Below, piece after piece: positions 1 through 6,764 of a DNA stretch of 17,555 bases. The position numbers and the translations under genes were made by a program. Source of the DNA: CALJUZ01 sp003387805 (lineage in GTDB: Bacteria; Bacillota; Limnochordia; Limnochordales; ZCTH02-B6); NCBI GenBank assembly GCA_937975235.1, contig CALJUZ010000016.1, positions 1 through 17,555 of the forward strand, written 5' to 3'. Position 1 is the stretch's first letter; every line of letters starts with the position of its first letter. The notes under the pieces are model-generated. The model worked only from the letters and a program-made list of their open reading frames with translations, ran no database searches and was not told the origin of the DNA.

Positions 1-1
1 G

Positions 2-85
2 AAGGACGACGGCGTCCTGCGGCCCGCACCGGGGTCGTCGCCGGCGGACGAAACATCAGCCGAAACCGAAAAGAGCGCAGGCTAA
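2..85 (+). CDS. Possible 3' end of an upstream gene (partial)
   Basis: From base 2 the plus strand reads KDDGVLRPAPGSSPADETSA and then ETEKSAG before a TAA at 83-85. The acidic, Pro/Ser-rich composition looks like a disordered C-terminal tail, and most codons end in G or C, as in the real genes here. The other two forward frames are also open across this stretch but encode Arg-rich peptides typical of GC-rich shadow frames. No domain is visible, so no function can be given. The gene would run in from the left, and the plus-strand terminator at 681-723 could serve it. Confidence 0.35.
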   Translation, partial: KDDGVLRPAPGSSPADETSAETEKSAG

Positions 86-125
86 GAGACGGGGGCGCAG
101 CGGGCGGCGCCGAGGGCAGCGGCAA

Positions 126-616
126 ATTCCCGTGGGCGAGAGCTTACGGGGCCTGCGCTCTCGCCCGTGGGCGGGTTCCGCCGAGCTTTTTCCGCAGGTG
201 AGAAAGGGCCCCGCGCCCGACCGAAGTGCCAATCGCCATGCATGGCGACGAAAATCGATTTCATCCCCACCCGTGGAGGCCGAAGCCAAATTCCTCGCCA
301 TCCATGACGAAATGAGCGCCCGCGCCGCAGGCGATAAGGCTCTAAGCCATAAATGGCCTGGTCCATGGGGCGGCGGGCCGCCGCATCTCCACCAATGAAG
401 CCGCAAACCGATTTTGTCTTCACCCATGACGCCGTCTGCGAAAGATGTCGCCACAGGTGGCGATGTGCCAACAGCCGGGGCGGTTTGTAAGGCGGAAAGC
501 TATAAGCGGCCGCGTCGGCAGGCGCCGCGACGCCCGACTCGCCACAGGTGGAGACAAAAACGGTGATCACCTCCACCCATGACGATGCGATTCGCCTACG
601 TCGCCATGCGTGGCGA
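126..616. repeat. Degenerate ~153-bp tandem array of 16-bp dyads
   Basis: Sixteen-base imperfect palindromes recur at fixed offsets. The clearest are TCGCCATGCATGGCGA (233-248, perfect), TCGCCATCCATGACGA (295-310), TCGCCACAGGTGGCGA (448-463), TCGCCACAGGTGGAGA (539-554) and TCGCCATGCGTGGCGA (601-616). Weaker members lie at 264, 386, 417 and 570. Starts fall at offsets 0, 31 and 62 of a 153-bp unit, giving copies at 233-385, 386-538 and 539 to about 616 (truncated). The non-palindromic remainder is also recognisably related between copies 1 and 2 (for example around 333-358 and 486-512). A looser earlier relative at 126-176 forms a hairpin, GGGCGAGAGC (134-143) with GCTCTCGCCC (157-166). No gene is convincing in 86-680; the open frames across it look like by-products of the repeats. 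Confidence 0.75.
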
Positions 617-680
617 AATGCTCACGGCGGGTCCGGCGTCCCGCTCCGCGGCAGCACCAGCCGAAAACGAACAGCAACAA

Positions 681-723
681 CAAAGCGGGCGGCCCGGGAC
701 CGCCCGCTTTGTCTTCTGTCTTT
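681..723 (+). terminator. Strong intrinsic terminator, probably bidirectional
   Basis: A perfect 12-bp stem, CAAAGCGGGCGG (681-692) with its complement at 700-711, closes a 7-nt loop and is followed by a T-rich tail, TCTTCTGTCTTT (712-723). On the minus strand the stem is followed by TTGTTGCTGTTCG, a weaker tail. It could end plus-strand transcription coming from the left edge or the array, and minus-strand transcription of the foldase gene, whose stop codon lies about 190 bp away. Confidence 0.8.
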
Positions 724-729
724 GATAAA

Positions 730-879
730 GAGCCCGCTTTCGGACGGGCCTGCGCCCGACGAGCCTGCCCTCGATAGCGCCCGCCTGCCAACGAGCCCGC
801 TCTCGAAAGCGCCGGCCTGCCAACGAGCCCGCCCTCGAAAGCGCCCGCCTGCCGACGAGCCGGTCCTCGAAAGCGCCCG
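730..879. repeat. Tandem array of ~32-bp units downstream of the foldase gene
   Basis: Three adjacent 32-bp units (784-815, 816-847, 848-879) share CCTGCCAACGAGCC at the start and CTCGAAAGCGCC near the end. They are preceded by a 35-bp variant (749-783) and a partial one (730-748). There are no unique spacers between units, so this is a minisatellite-like array and not a CRISPR. Each unit carries a near-palindrome around CGCTCTCGAAAGCG. The period is not a multiple of three, which argues against coding. The last unit ends 23 bp from the foldase stop codon, so the array would be transcribed as 3' UTR on the minus strand. Confidence 0.75.
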
Positions 880-902
880 CCTTCGCCGCCTGGCCCCGGC
901 CT

Positions 903-1811
903 TCAGTCGCCGATGTAGATTTCCACGTCGGCGCCGGTCCGCAGCGCCTGCAGCCACGGACCCCACCGCTGCTCCACCTTCTGGTCAACCAGGGCGGTGC
1001 GGATCAGCTCGGCCACTTCGTCGGTGAAGGCGGGTTCCTCCGCCTCCTGCCGCTCCTCGACCAAAATCAGGTGGAAACCGAAGGCCGTCTCCACCGGCTC
1101 GCTGACCCGGCCGACGGGCAGGGCGAAGGCCGCCTCCTCAAAGGGCGCCACCATCACGCCGCGGCCGAACCAGCCCAGGTCGCCGCCGTTGGGGCCACTG
1201 CCCGGATCGGTGGAATGTTCGCGGGCCAGCTGGGCGAAGTCGGCACCGTCCAAAATCTGCGCCCGCAGCGCCTCGGCCTGCTCCCGGGTGTCCACCAGGA
1301 TGTGCCGGGCCCGGACCATCTCCTGCCGCGCAAACTGGGCCGGATTCGCGTCAAAGACTTGCCGCACTTCCTCGTCCGTCACTACGATTTCGGAAGCGAT
1401 GAGCGCCCGGATGGTGAGGTTGATACGCAGCTGCTCGGCCAGCTGCTCCACCGTCATGCCTTGCTGCATCAGCAAAAGCTCCAGGTTCGCCCGGCCGCCC
1501 ACCTGGACCGCCCACGCGTCCAGCTCGGCCTCGATGTCGGCGTCCGTCACCCCGATGCCCCGCCGGGCCGCTTCCTGCTGGGTGAGGCGGATAATGATCA
1601 TCTCGTCCAGCACCTGCGGGCCGATGTACTCGTACATCGCGTCGAACAGCTCGTCTTTGGTAATGACCTCGCCGTTGACCCGGGCCACCACACCGGCCGC
1701 GTCCTGCGCCCGCAGCGTCCAGGCGCCGCCGGCCAGCATCAAGGCGATGACCAGCGCGGCCAGCACGAAGCGGAGCCGGCCGCTGCGCACACGTTCAGCA
1801 ATCACGTTCAT
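903..1811 (-). CDS. PpiC/parvulin-type peptidyl-prolyl isomerase (PrsA/SurA-like), membrane-anchored
   Basis: This 302-aa extracytoplasmic foldase catalyses prolyl cis-trans isomerisation and chaperones exported proteins. A hydrophobic segment at residues 14-32 acts as signal anchor or signal peptide; there is no lipobox Cys, unlike Bacillus PrsA. Residues ~40-160 form a SurA-N/PrsA-like helical chaperone region beginning VVARVNGEVITKDEL. The parvulin domain spans ~165-255, with the hallmark pieces RARHILV, STDPGSGPNGGDLGWF, FEEAAFALPVG and TAFGFHLI. The ATG is preceded by GGAGTG about 10 nt upstream. It lies between two unrelated 32-bp repeat arrays and downstream of an AsmA/TamB-like gene on the same strand, which fits a role in envelope protein maturation. 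The family call is secure; the choice between PrsA and SurA is not. Confidence 0.93.
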   Translation of the reverse strand: MNVIAERVRSGRLRFVLAALVIALMLAGGAWTLRAQDAAGVVARVNGEVITKDELFDAMYEYIGPQVLDEMIIIRLTQQEAARRGIGVTDADIEAELDAWAVQVGGRANLELLLMQQGMTVEQLAEQLRINLTIRALIASEIVVTDEEVRQVFDANPAQFARQEMVRARHILVDTREQAEALRAQILDGADFAQLAREHSTDPGSGPNGGDLGWFGRGVMVAPFEEAAFALPVGRVSEPVETAFGFHLILVEERQEAEEPAFTDEVAELIRTALVDQKVEQRWGPWLQALRTGADVEIYIGD

Positions 1812-1869
1812 GTGTTGTTGTCACTCCAATCTAATATCTGACGCCCGCCCCTTTTTCGGCGGCGAGCAC

Positions 1870-2060
1870 GACGGCTTGCGCGCGAAACCGGGTGACGCCG
1901 CGACAGCTTGCGCGCCACGCCCGGCAGCGCGGCGACAACTGGCGCGCCAAATCCGGCAACGCCGCGACAACTTGGCGCCAAACCCCGCAACGCCGCGACA
2001 GCTTGCGCGCCACACCCGGCAACGCCGCGGCAACTCGCGGGCCAAACCCGGTGACATCGC
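1870..2060. repeat. Tandem array of six 32-bp units between foldase and AsmA-like genes
   Basis: Units start at 1870, 1902, 1934, 1966 (31 bp), 1997 and 2029, with a fragment at 2061-2070. On the plus strand each begins GACARCTTG or similar and ends CAACGCCGC or a close variant. The centre holds a dyad that stays partly symmetric while its sequence changes: TGGCGCGCCA in unit 3, TTGGCGCCAA in unit 4, TTGCGCGCCA in units 2 and 5. The period is not a multiple of three and there are no unique spacers. It fills the region between the AsmA-like stop codon and the foldase promoter region. Confidence 0.8.
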
Positions 2061-2082
2061 GACGGCGGCCGGTTCAGCCGGT

Positions 2083-4521
2083 TCACCTCCCCTGAAGCGC
2101 CCCCGCACTGCGGCGGTGTGCCGCGCCGTCCGCGCCTCCGTCCGTCGCGACGGGCCGCTGCCGCGGGCCGCCCGGCGCGTCTTCAGCCGCGGCCGCGCCC
2201 AAAGAGCGGTCCCACTCCTCCACGTCGATGCGGCCGTCTTTCAGCCGCAGCGTCAGCCCCAGCGCGGCGGTGCGGCCGGCCACGGACACCGCGGGCGCGT
2301 CCAGGCGAATGCGCGCCTCGGGATTGCCGGCCGGGCCTTCCAGGCGAATGGACGCCGCCACGTTTCCCGTCACGGGCACCGGCGGAGCCCATCCCAAAAG
2401 CGCCGTCAGCTCGCCGGCGGCTTCGTCGGCCACGCCGATGGACAAGTCCAGAAGGGCCCGGCCCATGACGTCCTCCACCGTGCCGGCCATCGTGTACGTG
2501 CCGCCCCGGGGGCGATGCAGCCGCAGCGCCTCCGCCGTCAAGCGGCCGCCGTGCAGCGCCACCCGCCCCTCGGCCTCGGCGAAAGCCGCCGGCCCCACCT
2601 GCAAGTGGCGTCCGGACACCGTCCCGGACGCCGCCACCGGGGCGCCCGGCTCCTCCACTTCCACGACGCCGTCAAAGCCCGCCAGGCCGCTGACTTCGGG
2701 CCAGCGGTCCCGCACCGCCGCCACGGCTTGCAGCGGCACGTCGTCGGCCCGCACCGTCAGGCGCCACGGCCCGCTCCAGCGGCCGCCTCCCTCCAGCCCT
2801 ACGGCGCCGCCCCGCAACTTTCCTTCGACGCCCGCCACGGAAAACATGCCGTCTTCGTAGCGAAAGTTCCCGGACAAGACATCAAACGGCTGGCCGAACG
2901 CGACCCCGTGGGTCAAAGAAACGTCGCCCTCGGCGGCCACGGCGCCCGGAGGACCCGAAAACGCGGCGGTTCCCGAGAGAGCGGCCTCCACGGGCACGTC
3001 CCAGCCGAAGACCGCCAGGACGGTTTCCGCCCGGCCGCGGTCGGTGCGCACGACCAGGTCCACGTGCCCCGGCTCGCCGGCCGCCGGGGACGCGAAACCG
3101 ACGACGCCGTCCAGATAGTACTCGGACGGGCCTTGCGCCGCCACGGCCCGCTCGAACGCGAACCGCTCGCGGGTCAGCTCGATGTGACCCTGAAGCTTCG
3201 AGAACGGCTGTCCCCACAGCCGGCCGCCGTCGGAGGCCACGGAACCCTCCAGCTTCGGTTGGGCGACGGTGCCGGTCAGCATGCCGGAAAAGTCGGCCAG
3301 GCCCGCCACGTCGTAGCGGGCCAGCGGCGGCACGTCCCCGGGGACGTCCACGTCCGTCGCGTCCACGGCAAACCGGAACGATCCGTCGGCCGGATTCACG
3401 ACGCCTTCCAGCCACACTTGGGCCGCCCGGCGGCGGGCCTCCAGCCGCGCTTCGACCAAACCGGCCCCTTCGTAGGTCCAATATCCCGTCAACTCGTCGG
3501 CGGCGTAGACGCCCGTCGCCTCGCCGGTCGCCCCGCCGGCCGCCTCGGGCGCCGCATCCAGCGCCGCCCGCAGGTCCCGTCCGTGCACCGTGCCCCACGC
3601 CCTCGGGGCGGCCGACGAACCCGTGAGCCACGCCTCCAATTCCACCCGCCCGGCGGCGTGAACGGGCGCGCCGGCCCCGTCCCGCGGCAACGAATCCATC
3701 GCCCGGGCCAAGTCGTCCGCGACCAGCCGGGCATAGACGTCGGTCCGGGGGAACAGCGTACCGTTCAGCGTCAGCTCCAGCTCCGCAGCCCGGGCGGTCA
3801 GCCGCTCCATGAGCAAGCGGCCGCCCCGCCACGCGACGACACCCTCGGCCGCCGCCTCCATCGCCGGCCCGCCTTCACCGAGACGGAAACGAACGCGTCC
3901 GTCCCGCCATCGCACCAGCAGCTCTCGCTCCGCCGGAACCGGGCGCTGCTGCTGCCGTTCCCGCAGACGGCCCTGAAGCCTCTCCACTTCCTGAAGCAAA
4001 GCGGACAGCGCCGGCCACTCCGGCGCGGCGTCGGCGGGGTCCGCCTCTTCGGGCGCGGCGCCTGCTTCTCCGGCCTCGTCCGCCCCGGCACGCCCGGACC
4101 GCCGGCCCGGCCACCCGTCCCACGGGACCTCCACGGACAGGCCGTGAATCTCTACCCAGCGCACCGCCTCCAGGGGCGCGGCCCGCCGCAGAAGCACGTC
4201 CACCCACGACAGGCCGACGACCACTCGTTCCGCAGCCGCCGGCCACGCCCCGTCCACCTCGACCTCGTGGAGCACCAAGCGGTTGACGCCGGCGCCCACC
4301 GCCTCCACCGAGACCGGCGCGCCCAGCGCCTGCGACAGCTCGCGAGCCGCCGCCTGCCGCCACGGCTGCGTAAACACGCCCCGTTCCAGAGCAAACCACG
4401 CGGCGGCCAAAGCCACGACGATGACGACGGCCGCCGCCCACGGGGCCGCCGTGTTTGCCCGCCGGGAGGCGGACGCCGGGCGCCCGGTGCCCGCCTCTTC
4501 TCCGGAACCGACTCGTTTCAT
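2083..4521 (-). CDS. AsmA/TamB-like envelope protein, C-terminus atypical
   Basis: The ATG at 4521 is preceded by GAAAGGAG with 6-7 nt spacing, giving 812 aa; an upstream extension to 4803 lacks protein-like character. A single membrane helix (~27-45) is followed by a long extracytoplasmic region starting LSQALGAPVSVEAV, as in the AsmA/TamB superfamily. That region carries repeated beta-strand-rich segments of the types LTLNGTLFPRTDVYARL, GEVSL-like strands and GNVAASIRLEGPAGNPEARI. Such proteins form hydrophobic grooves that move phospholipids or assist assembly between membranes in diderm bacteria. The conserved pattern runs to RLKDGRIDVEEW, then gives way to a low-complexity tail (AAAAEDAPGG...ALQGR). 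Family members often continue for several hundred residues, so this copy may be 3'-truncated or frameshifted next to the repeat array at 1870-2070. The superfamily is likely; the exact subfamily is not resolved. Confidence 0.75.
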   Translation of the reverse strand: MKRVGSGEEAGTGRPASASRRANTAAPWAAAVVIVVALAAAWFALERGVFTQPWRQAAARELSQALGAPVSVEAVGAGVNRLVLHEVEVDGAWPAAAERVVVGLSWVDVLLRRAAPLEAVRWVEIHGLSVEVPWDGWPGRRSGRAGADEAGEAGAAPEEADPADAAPEWPALSALLQEVERLQGRLRERQQQRPVPAERELLVRWRDGRVRFRLGEGGPAMEAAAEGVVAWRGGRLLMERLTARAAELELTLNGTLFPRTDVYARLVADDLARAMDSLPRDGAGAPVHAAGRVELEAWLTGSSAAPRAWGTVHGRDLRAALDAAPEAAGGATGEATGVYAADELTGYWTYEGAGLVEARLEARRRAAQVWLEGVVNPADGSFRFAVDATDVDVPGDVPPLARYDVAGLADFSGMLTGTVAQPKLEGSVASDGGRLWGQPFSKLQGHIELTRERFAFERAVAAQGPSEYYLDGVVGFASPAAGEPGHVDLVVRTDRGRAETVLAVFGWDVPVEAALSGTAAFSGPPGAVAAEGDVSLTHGVAFGQPFDVLSGNFRYEDGMFSVAGVEGKLRGGAVGLEGGGRWSGPWRLTVRADDVPLQAVAAVRDRWPEVSGLAGFDGVVEVEEPGAPVAASGTVSGRHLQVGPAAFAEAEGRVALHGGRLTAEALRLHRPRGGTYTMAGTVEDVMGRALLDLSIGVADEAAGELTALLGWAPPVPVTGNVAASIRLEGPAGNPEARIRLDAPAVSVAGRTAALGLTLRLKDGRIDVEEWDRSLGAAAAEDAPGGPRQRPVATDGGADGAAHRRSAGALQGR

Positions 4522-4778
4522 CGAAGGCTCCTTTCGGACGCCGCAGCCCCCTGGCCCCGCCGGCCGCGGCGGCCCCCGCCGGCGTCCCGGGATCCCGGGG
4601 TCCCCGCCGGCAGGGACCTTCGTCCCCGCATCGGCCGCGGCGCCTCCCTTTGGCCCTTTGACGCGGCCGGCGCCGGACCTTCCGGCAAAGTTCGTCAGAC
4701 CTGTCAGGCCCCGGCCCAGCCACCCGCACGCGGGCCGCCGCCCGCTCATAGCATAACGAGGGGCGAGGAGAGGAGTCA
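4522..4778. other. Divergent intergenic region with strong GC dyads
   Basis: This 257-bp spacer separates the divergent AsmA-like and APS-reductase genes. It contains a perfect 14-bp palindrome CCCGGGATCCCGGG (4586-4599), bracketed by GCCGGCG/CGCCGGC arms, so a large hairpin is possible on either strand. A small hairpin GGGAC-CTTC-GTCCC follows at about 4614-4627. I compared it by eye with S-box (SAM) and cobalamin riboswitch signatures and saw neither. A weak -10-like TAGCAT lies near 4749, upstream of the reductase start, without a good -35. Confidence 0.4.
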
Positions 4779-5549
4779 ATGAATATAAACGAATTGAATA
4801 CAATTTCTAAACAAGCCGAAAGGTGGACGGCGGAGCAGATTTTGCTTTGGGCGGCGGAGCGGTTCGCTCCCAAGGCGGTCATGACGTGCAGCTTCGGCGG
4901 CGGCGGCATCGTGCTCGCACACATGCTGAGCCGCCTGGGGCTGGACGTGCCGGTGGTGTTTCTCGACACGGGTTACCACTTCGAGGAGACGCTGGCGTTC
5001 AAGGACGAGGTCGCACGCCTGTTCCGGCTGCGGGTCATTACGCAGCAGCCGGCGCTGACGGTCCGCGAACAAGACGCGCAGTACGGCCCCCGCCTGTACG
5101 AGCGGGACCCGGACCTTTGCTGCCGCCTGCGCAAAGTGGAGCCTTTGGCCGCGGCGCTGCGTTTTCTGGATGCCAAATGCTGGATCGCCGCGCTGCGCCG
5201 GGACCAGGCCGCGACCCGCCGCGGGCTCGGCGTCGTCGAGCCGCACGGCCTGCCCGATGGACGCACCGTCGTCAAGGTGCATCCCATGGCCAACTGGACC
5301 CGGGCGGACGTGGAGCGGTACATCGACCGGCACGGCCTGCCCCGACACCCGCTGGCCCGCCGGGGCTACGCCAGCATCGGCTGCTGGCCTTGCACCGCAC
5401 CGGCGGCGCCCGGCCACGAGCGCAGCGGCCGCTGGCCCGGCACCGGCAAGACCGAGTGCGGGCTGCACACGTTTACGGCGAAACTCGGCGCGGACGGCCC
5501 CGGGCCCGGCGCCCCGCAGGCGACCAGCCCGCCGCCCGACGGCCGATGA
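4779..5549 (+). CDS. cysH: Assimilatory adenylyl-sulfate/phosphoadenylyl-sulfate reductase (CysH family)
   Basis: This 256-aa enzyme reduces APS (or PAPS) to sulfite in cysteine biosynthesis, in the cytoplasm. Visible motifs in order are: PP-loop region CSFGGGGIVLAHML (37-50), LDTGYHFEET (62-71), DLCCRLRKVEPL with Cys114-Cys115, LRRDQ, NWTRADVERYI, IGCWPCT with Cys202/Cys205, and KTECGLH with catalytic Cys227. The CC...CxxC set is the 4Fe-4S ligand pattern of APS-type reductases, so APS is the likelier substrate. The ATG has AGGAG about 5 nt upstream. No other sulfate-assimilation gene is adjacent. The tail beyond ECGLH is Pro/Gly-rich and overlaps the convergent MFS gene by 77 bp, so the last ~25 residues are probably not conserved. 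Confidence 0.95.
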   Translation: MNINELNTISKQAERWTAEQILLWAAERFAPKAVMTCSFGGGGIVLAHMLSRLGLDVPVVFLDTGYHFEETLAFKDEVARLFRLRVITQQPALTVREQDAQYGPRLYERDPDLCCRLRKVEPLAAALRFLDAKCWIAALRRDQAATRRGLGVVEPHGLPDGRTVVKVHPMANWTRADVERYIDRHGLPRHPLARRGYASIGCWPCTAPAAPGHERSGRWPGTGKTECGLHTFTAKLGADGPGPGAPQATSPPPDGR

Positions 5550-6684
5550 GCAGCGTCAGCGCCGCCAGCACCCCGCCGAGAATCAGAAACGGCGCGTCCG
5601 GATGGATGCGCAGCAGCATCAGCAGTCCCGCCGGCGCCAGGGCCGCGCCCAAAGACCGCAGGCCGCCGTAGACGGCCGTCACCGCGCCCCGCTGTTCCCG
5701 CCCCGCGGCGCCCACGCCGATGGAATTCAGCGCCGGCAGCGCCACGCCCGCGCCCAGACCCGCCGCGGCCAGCCACAGGTGCAGCGGCTGCGGCAGCATC
5801 GCCACCGCGGCCAGCGCCCCGCCGGCCAGCACGCCGCCCGCCGCCGCCGCGGCGCCGACGCCCAGCCGGGTCTGCACGAACTGGGCCGTCAGCGACGCGG
5901 ACGCCAGGCCCGCCATGGGCAGCGCGACGGCCAAAGACAGCTGGAAGCGGCTCCAGCCCAGCCGCGGGGCCGCCGCTTCCGTCAGCCAAAAGGACAGTCC
6001 AATCAGCGAAAAGATGAACGCAAAACCGGCGGCAAAGGTGAGCCACACCGCGGGCCGCTCCGCGGCCCGCCAAACGGCGCCCAGGTACGACGCCGGCCGC
6101 CGCGCCGCCCGGGCCGGCGGCTCGTCGATGAGCAGCGCCATCGCCGCCGCGGCCAGGCCCGCGGCCACGGGATAGACCAGAAACACCGCCTGCCAGCCGA
6201 AGGCGCCCACCGCGCCGCCCAACAGCGGGCTGGCCACTTTGCCCGCGCCGTTGGCCGTCTCCAGAAGGCCCACGGCCTTCGCCCGCTCCTCGGACTGAAA
6301 CATGTCGCCGGCCAGCGCCATGGTCAGCTGCATGGGTCCGGAGGAGCCCAAGCCTTGCAGCAGGCGGCCGGCCACCATCCACGCAAAGGGCGCCTCGGCC
6401 CGCCAGCCCGCCAGCGCGGCCAGCAAGCCGCCCGCGCCGTACAGCACCAGCGAGGGCACGATGACGGCCTTGCGGCCGATGCGGTCGCTGAGCGCGCCCG
6501 CCAGCGGGCTCAGCCCCGCCGACGGCAGCGAGATGGCCGCGACCAGCCAGGCCAGCTGCCCGCCGCTCAGCTCCAGCTCCGCCCGGATGGCGGGAAAGAC
6601 GGGAAACAACATGGTGTTGCCCAGCACCATGACCCACGTGACGGCGGCCAGCGCCGCCACTTTCCGGCGGGTTTGCGCCCGCAA
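5473..6684 (-). CDS. MFS transporter, drug-efflux (DHA1) type
   Basis: The 403-aa product has the usual size and about twelve hydrophobic segments. The signature loop between TM2 and TM3 is intact (GALSDRIGRKAV), and the TM5 region (SSGPMQLTMALAGDMF and following) resembles multidrug/H+ antiporters. It should export a small molecule by proton exchange; the substrate cannot be read from sequence. The start is a TTG at 6684 behind GAAAGGATGACC; an ATG inside that element is out of frame. It is the last gene of the minus-strand run that includes CopC and CopD, 80 bp after the CopD-fusion stop with a hairpin between, so it may be co-transcribed with copper genes. Its 3' end overlaps cysH convergently. 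Confidence 0.9.
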   Translation of the reverse strand: MRAQTRRKVAALAAVTWVMVLGNTMLFPVFPAIRAELELSGGQLAWLVAAISLPSAGLSPLAGALSDRIGRKAVIVPSLVLYGAGGLLAALAGWRAEAPFAWMVAGRLLQGLGSSGPMQLTMALAGDMFQSEERAKAVGLLETANGAGKVASPLLGGAVGAFGWQAVFLVYPVAAGLAAAAMALLIDEPPARAARRPASYLGAVWRAAERPAVWLTFAAGFAFIFSLIGLSFWLTEAAAPRLGWSRFQLSLAVALPMAGLASASLTAQFVQTRLGVGAAAAAGGVLAGGALAAVAMLPQPLHLWLAAAGLGAGVALPALNSIGVGAAGREQRGAVTAVYGGLRSLGAALAPAGLLMLLRIHPDAPFLILGGVLAALTLLIGRRAAGWSPAGRRARGRPRRVSP

Positions 6685-6698
6685 GCCGCGGTCATCCT

Positions 6699-6730
6699 TT
6701 CGGCGCCGACGCGTCCTTCACGGCGCCGAA
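6699..6730 (-). other. Intergenic hairpin between the CopD fusion and MFS genes
   Basis: A perfect 10-bp inverted repeat, TTCGGCGCCG (6699-6708) and CGGCGCCGAA (6721-6730), has a 12-nt loop. On the transcribed minus strand it is followed directly by the MFS ribosome-binding site and not by a T-run. It therefore looks more like an mRNA-processing or stabilising element, or a partial barrier lowering MFS expression, than a full terminator. Confidence 0.5.
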
Positions 6731-6764
6731 CAGTATGGTGCGCGATTTCCGGGGCTTTGTCGCG

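Noticed and set aside
82..620. A minus-strand protein with a 51-residue repeat (…RHAWR…, …RHLWR…, …RHGWR…) across the left array
   Set aside because: The 153-bp period preserves frame, so repeats appear in translation automatically. The inner 31-bp step does not preserve frame, the dyads act at the DNA level, and no good start is seen.
126..2060. CRISPR arrays
   Set aside because: The units are contiguous or share related intervening sequence, with no unique spacers, and the repeats are degenerate; no cas gene is present.
4522..4778. SAM or cobalamin riboswitch upstream of cysH or the AsmA-like gene
   Set aside because: Neither strand shows the conserved core sequences; only GC-rich hairpins are visible.
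997..4782. A 1261-codon plus-strand open frame antisense to the foldase and AsmA-like genes
   Set aside because: It is rich in Arg, Pro, Ala and His, has no recognisable domain, runs through the non-coding array at 1870-2060 and lies opposite well-supported genes; it is a GC-rich shadow frame.
4522..4803. N-terminal extension of the AsmA-like protein up to 4803
   Set aside because: It is Gly/Pro/Arg-rich without family features, overlaps the cysH start, and a strong GAAAGGAG precedes the ATG at 4521.
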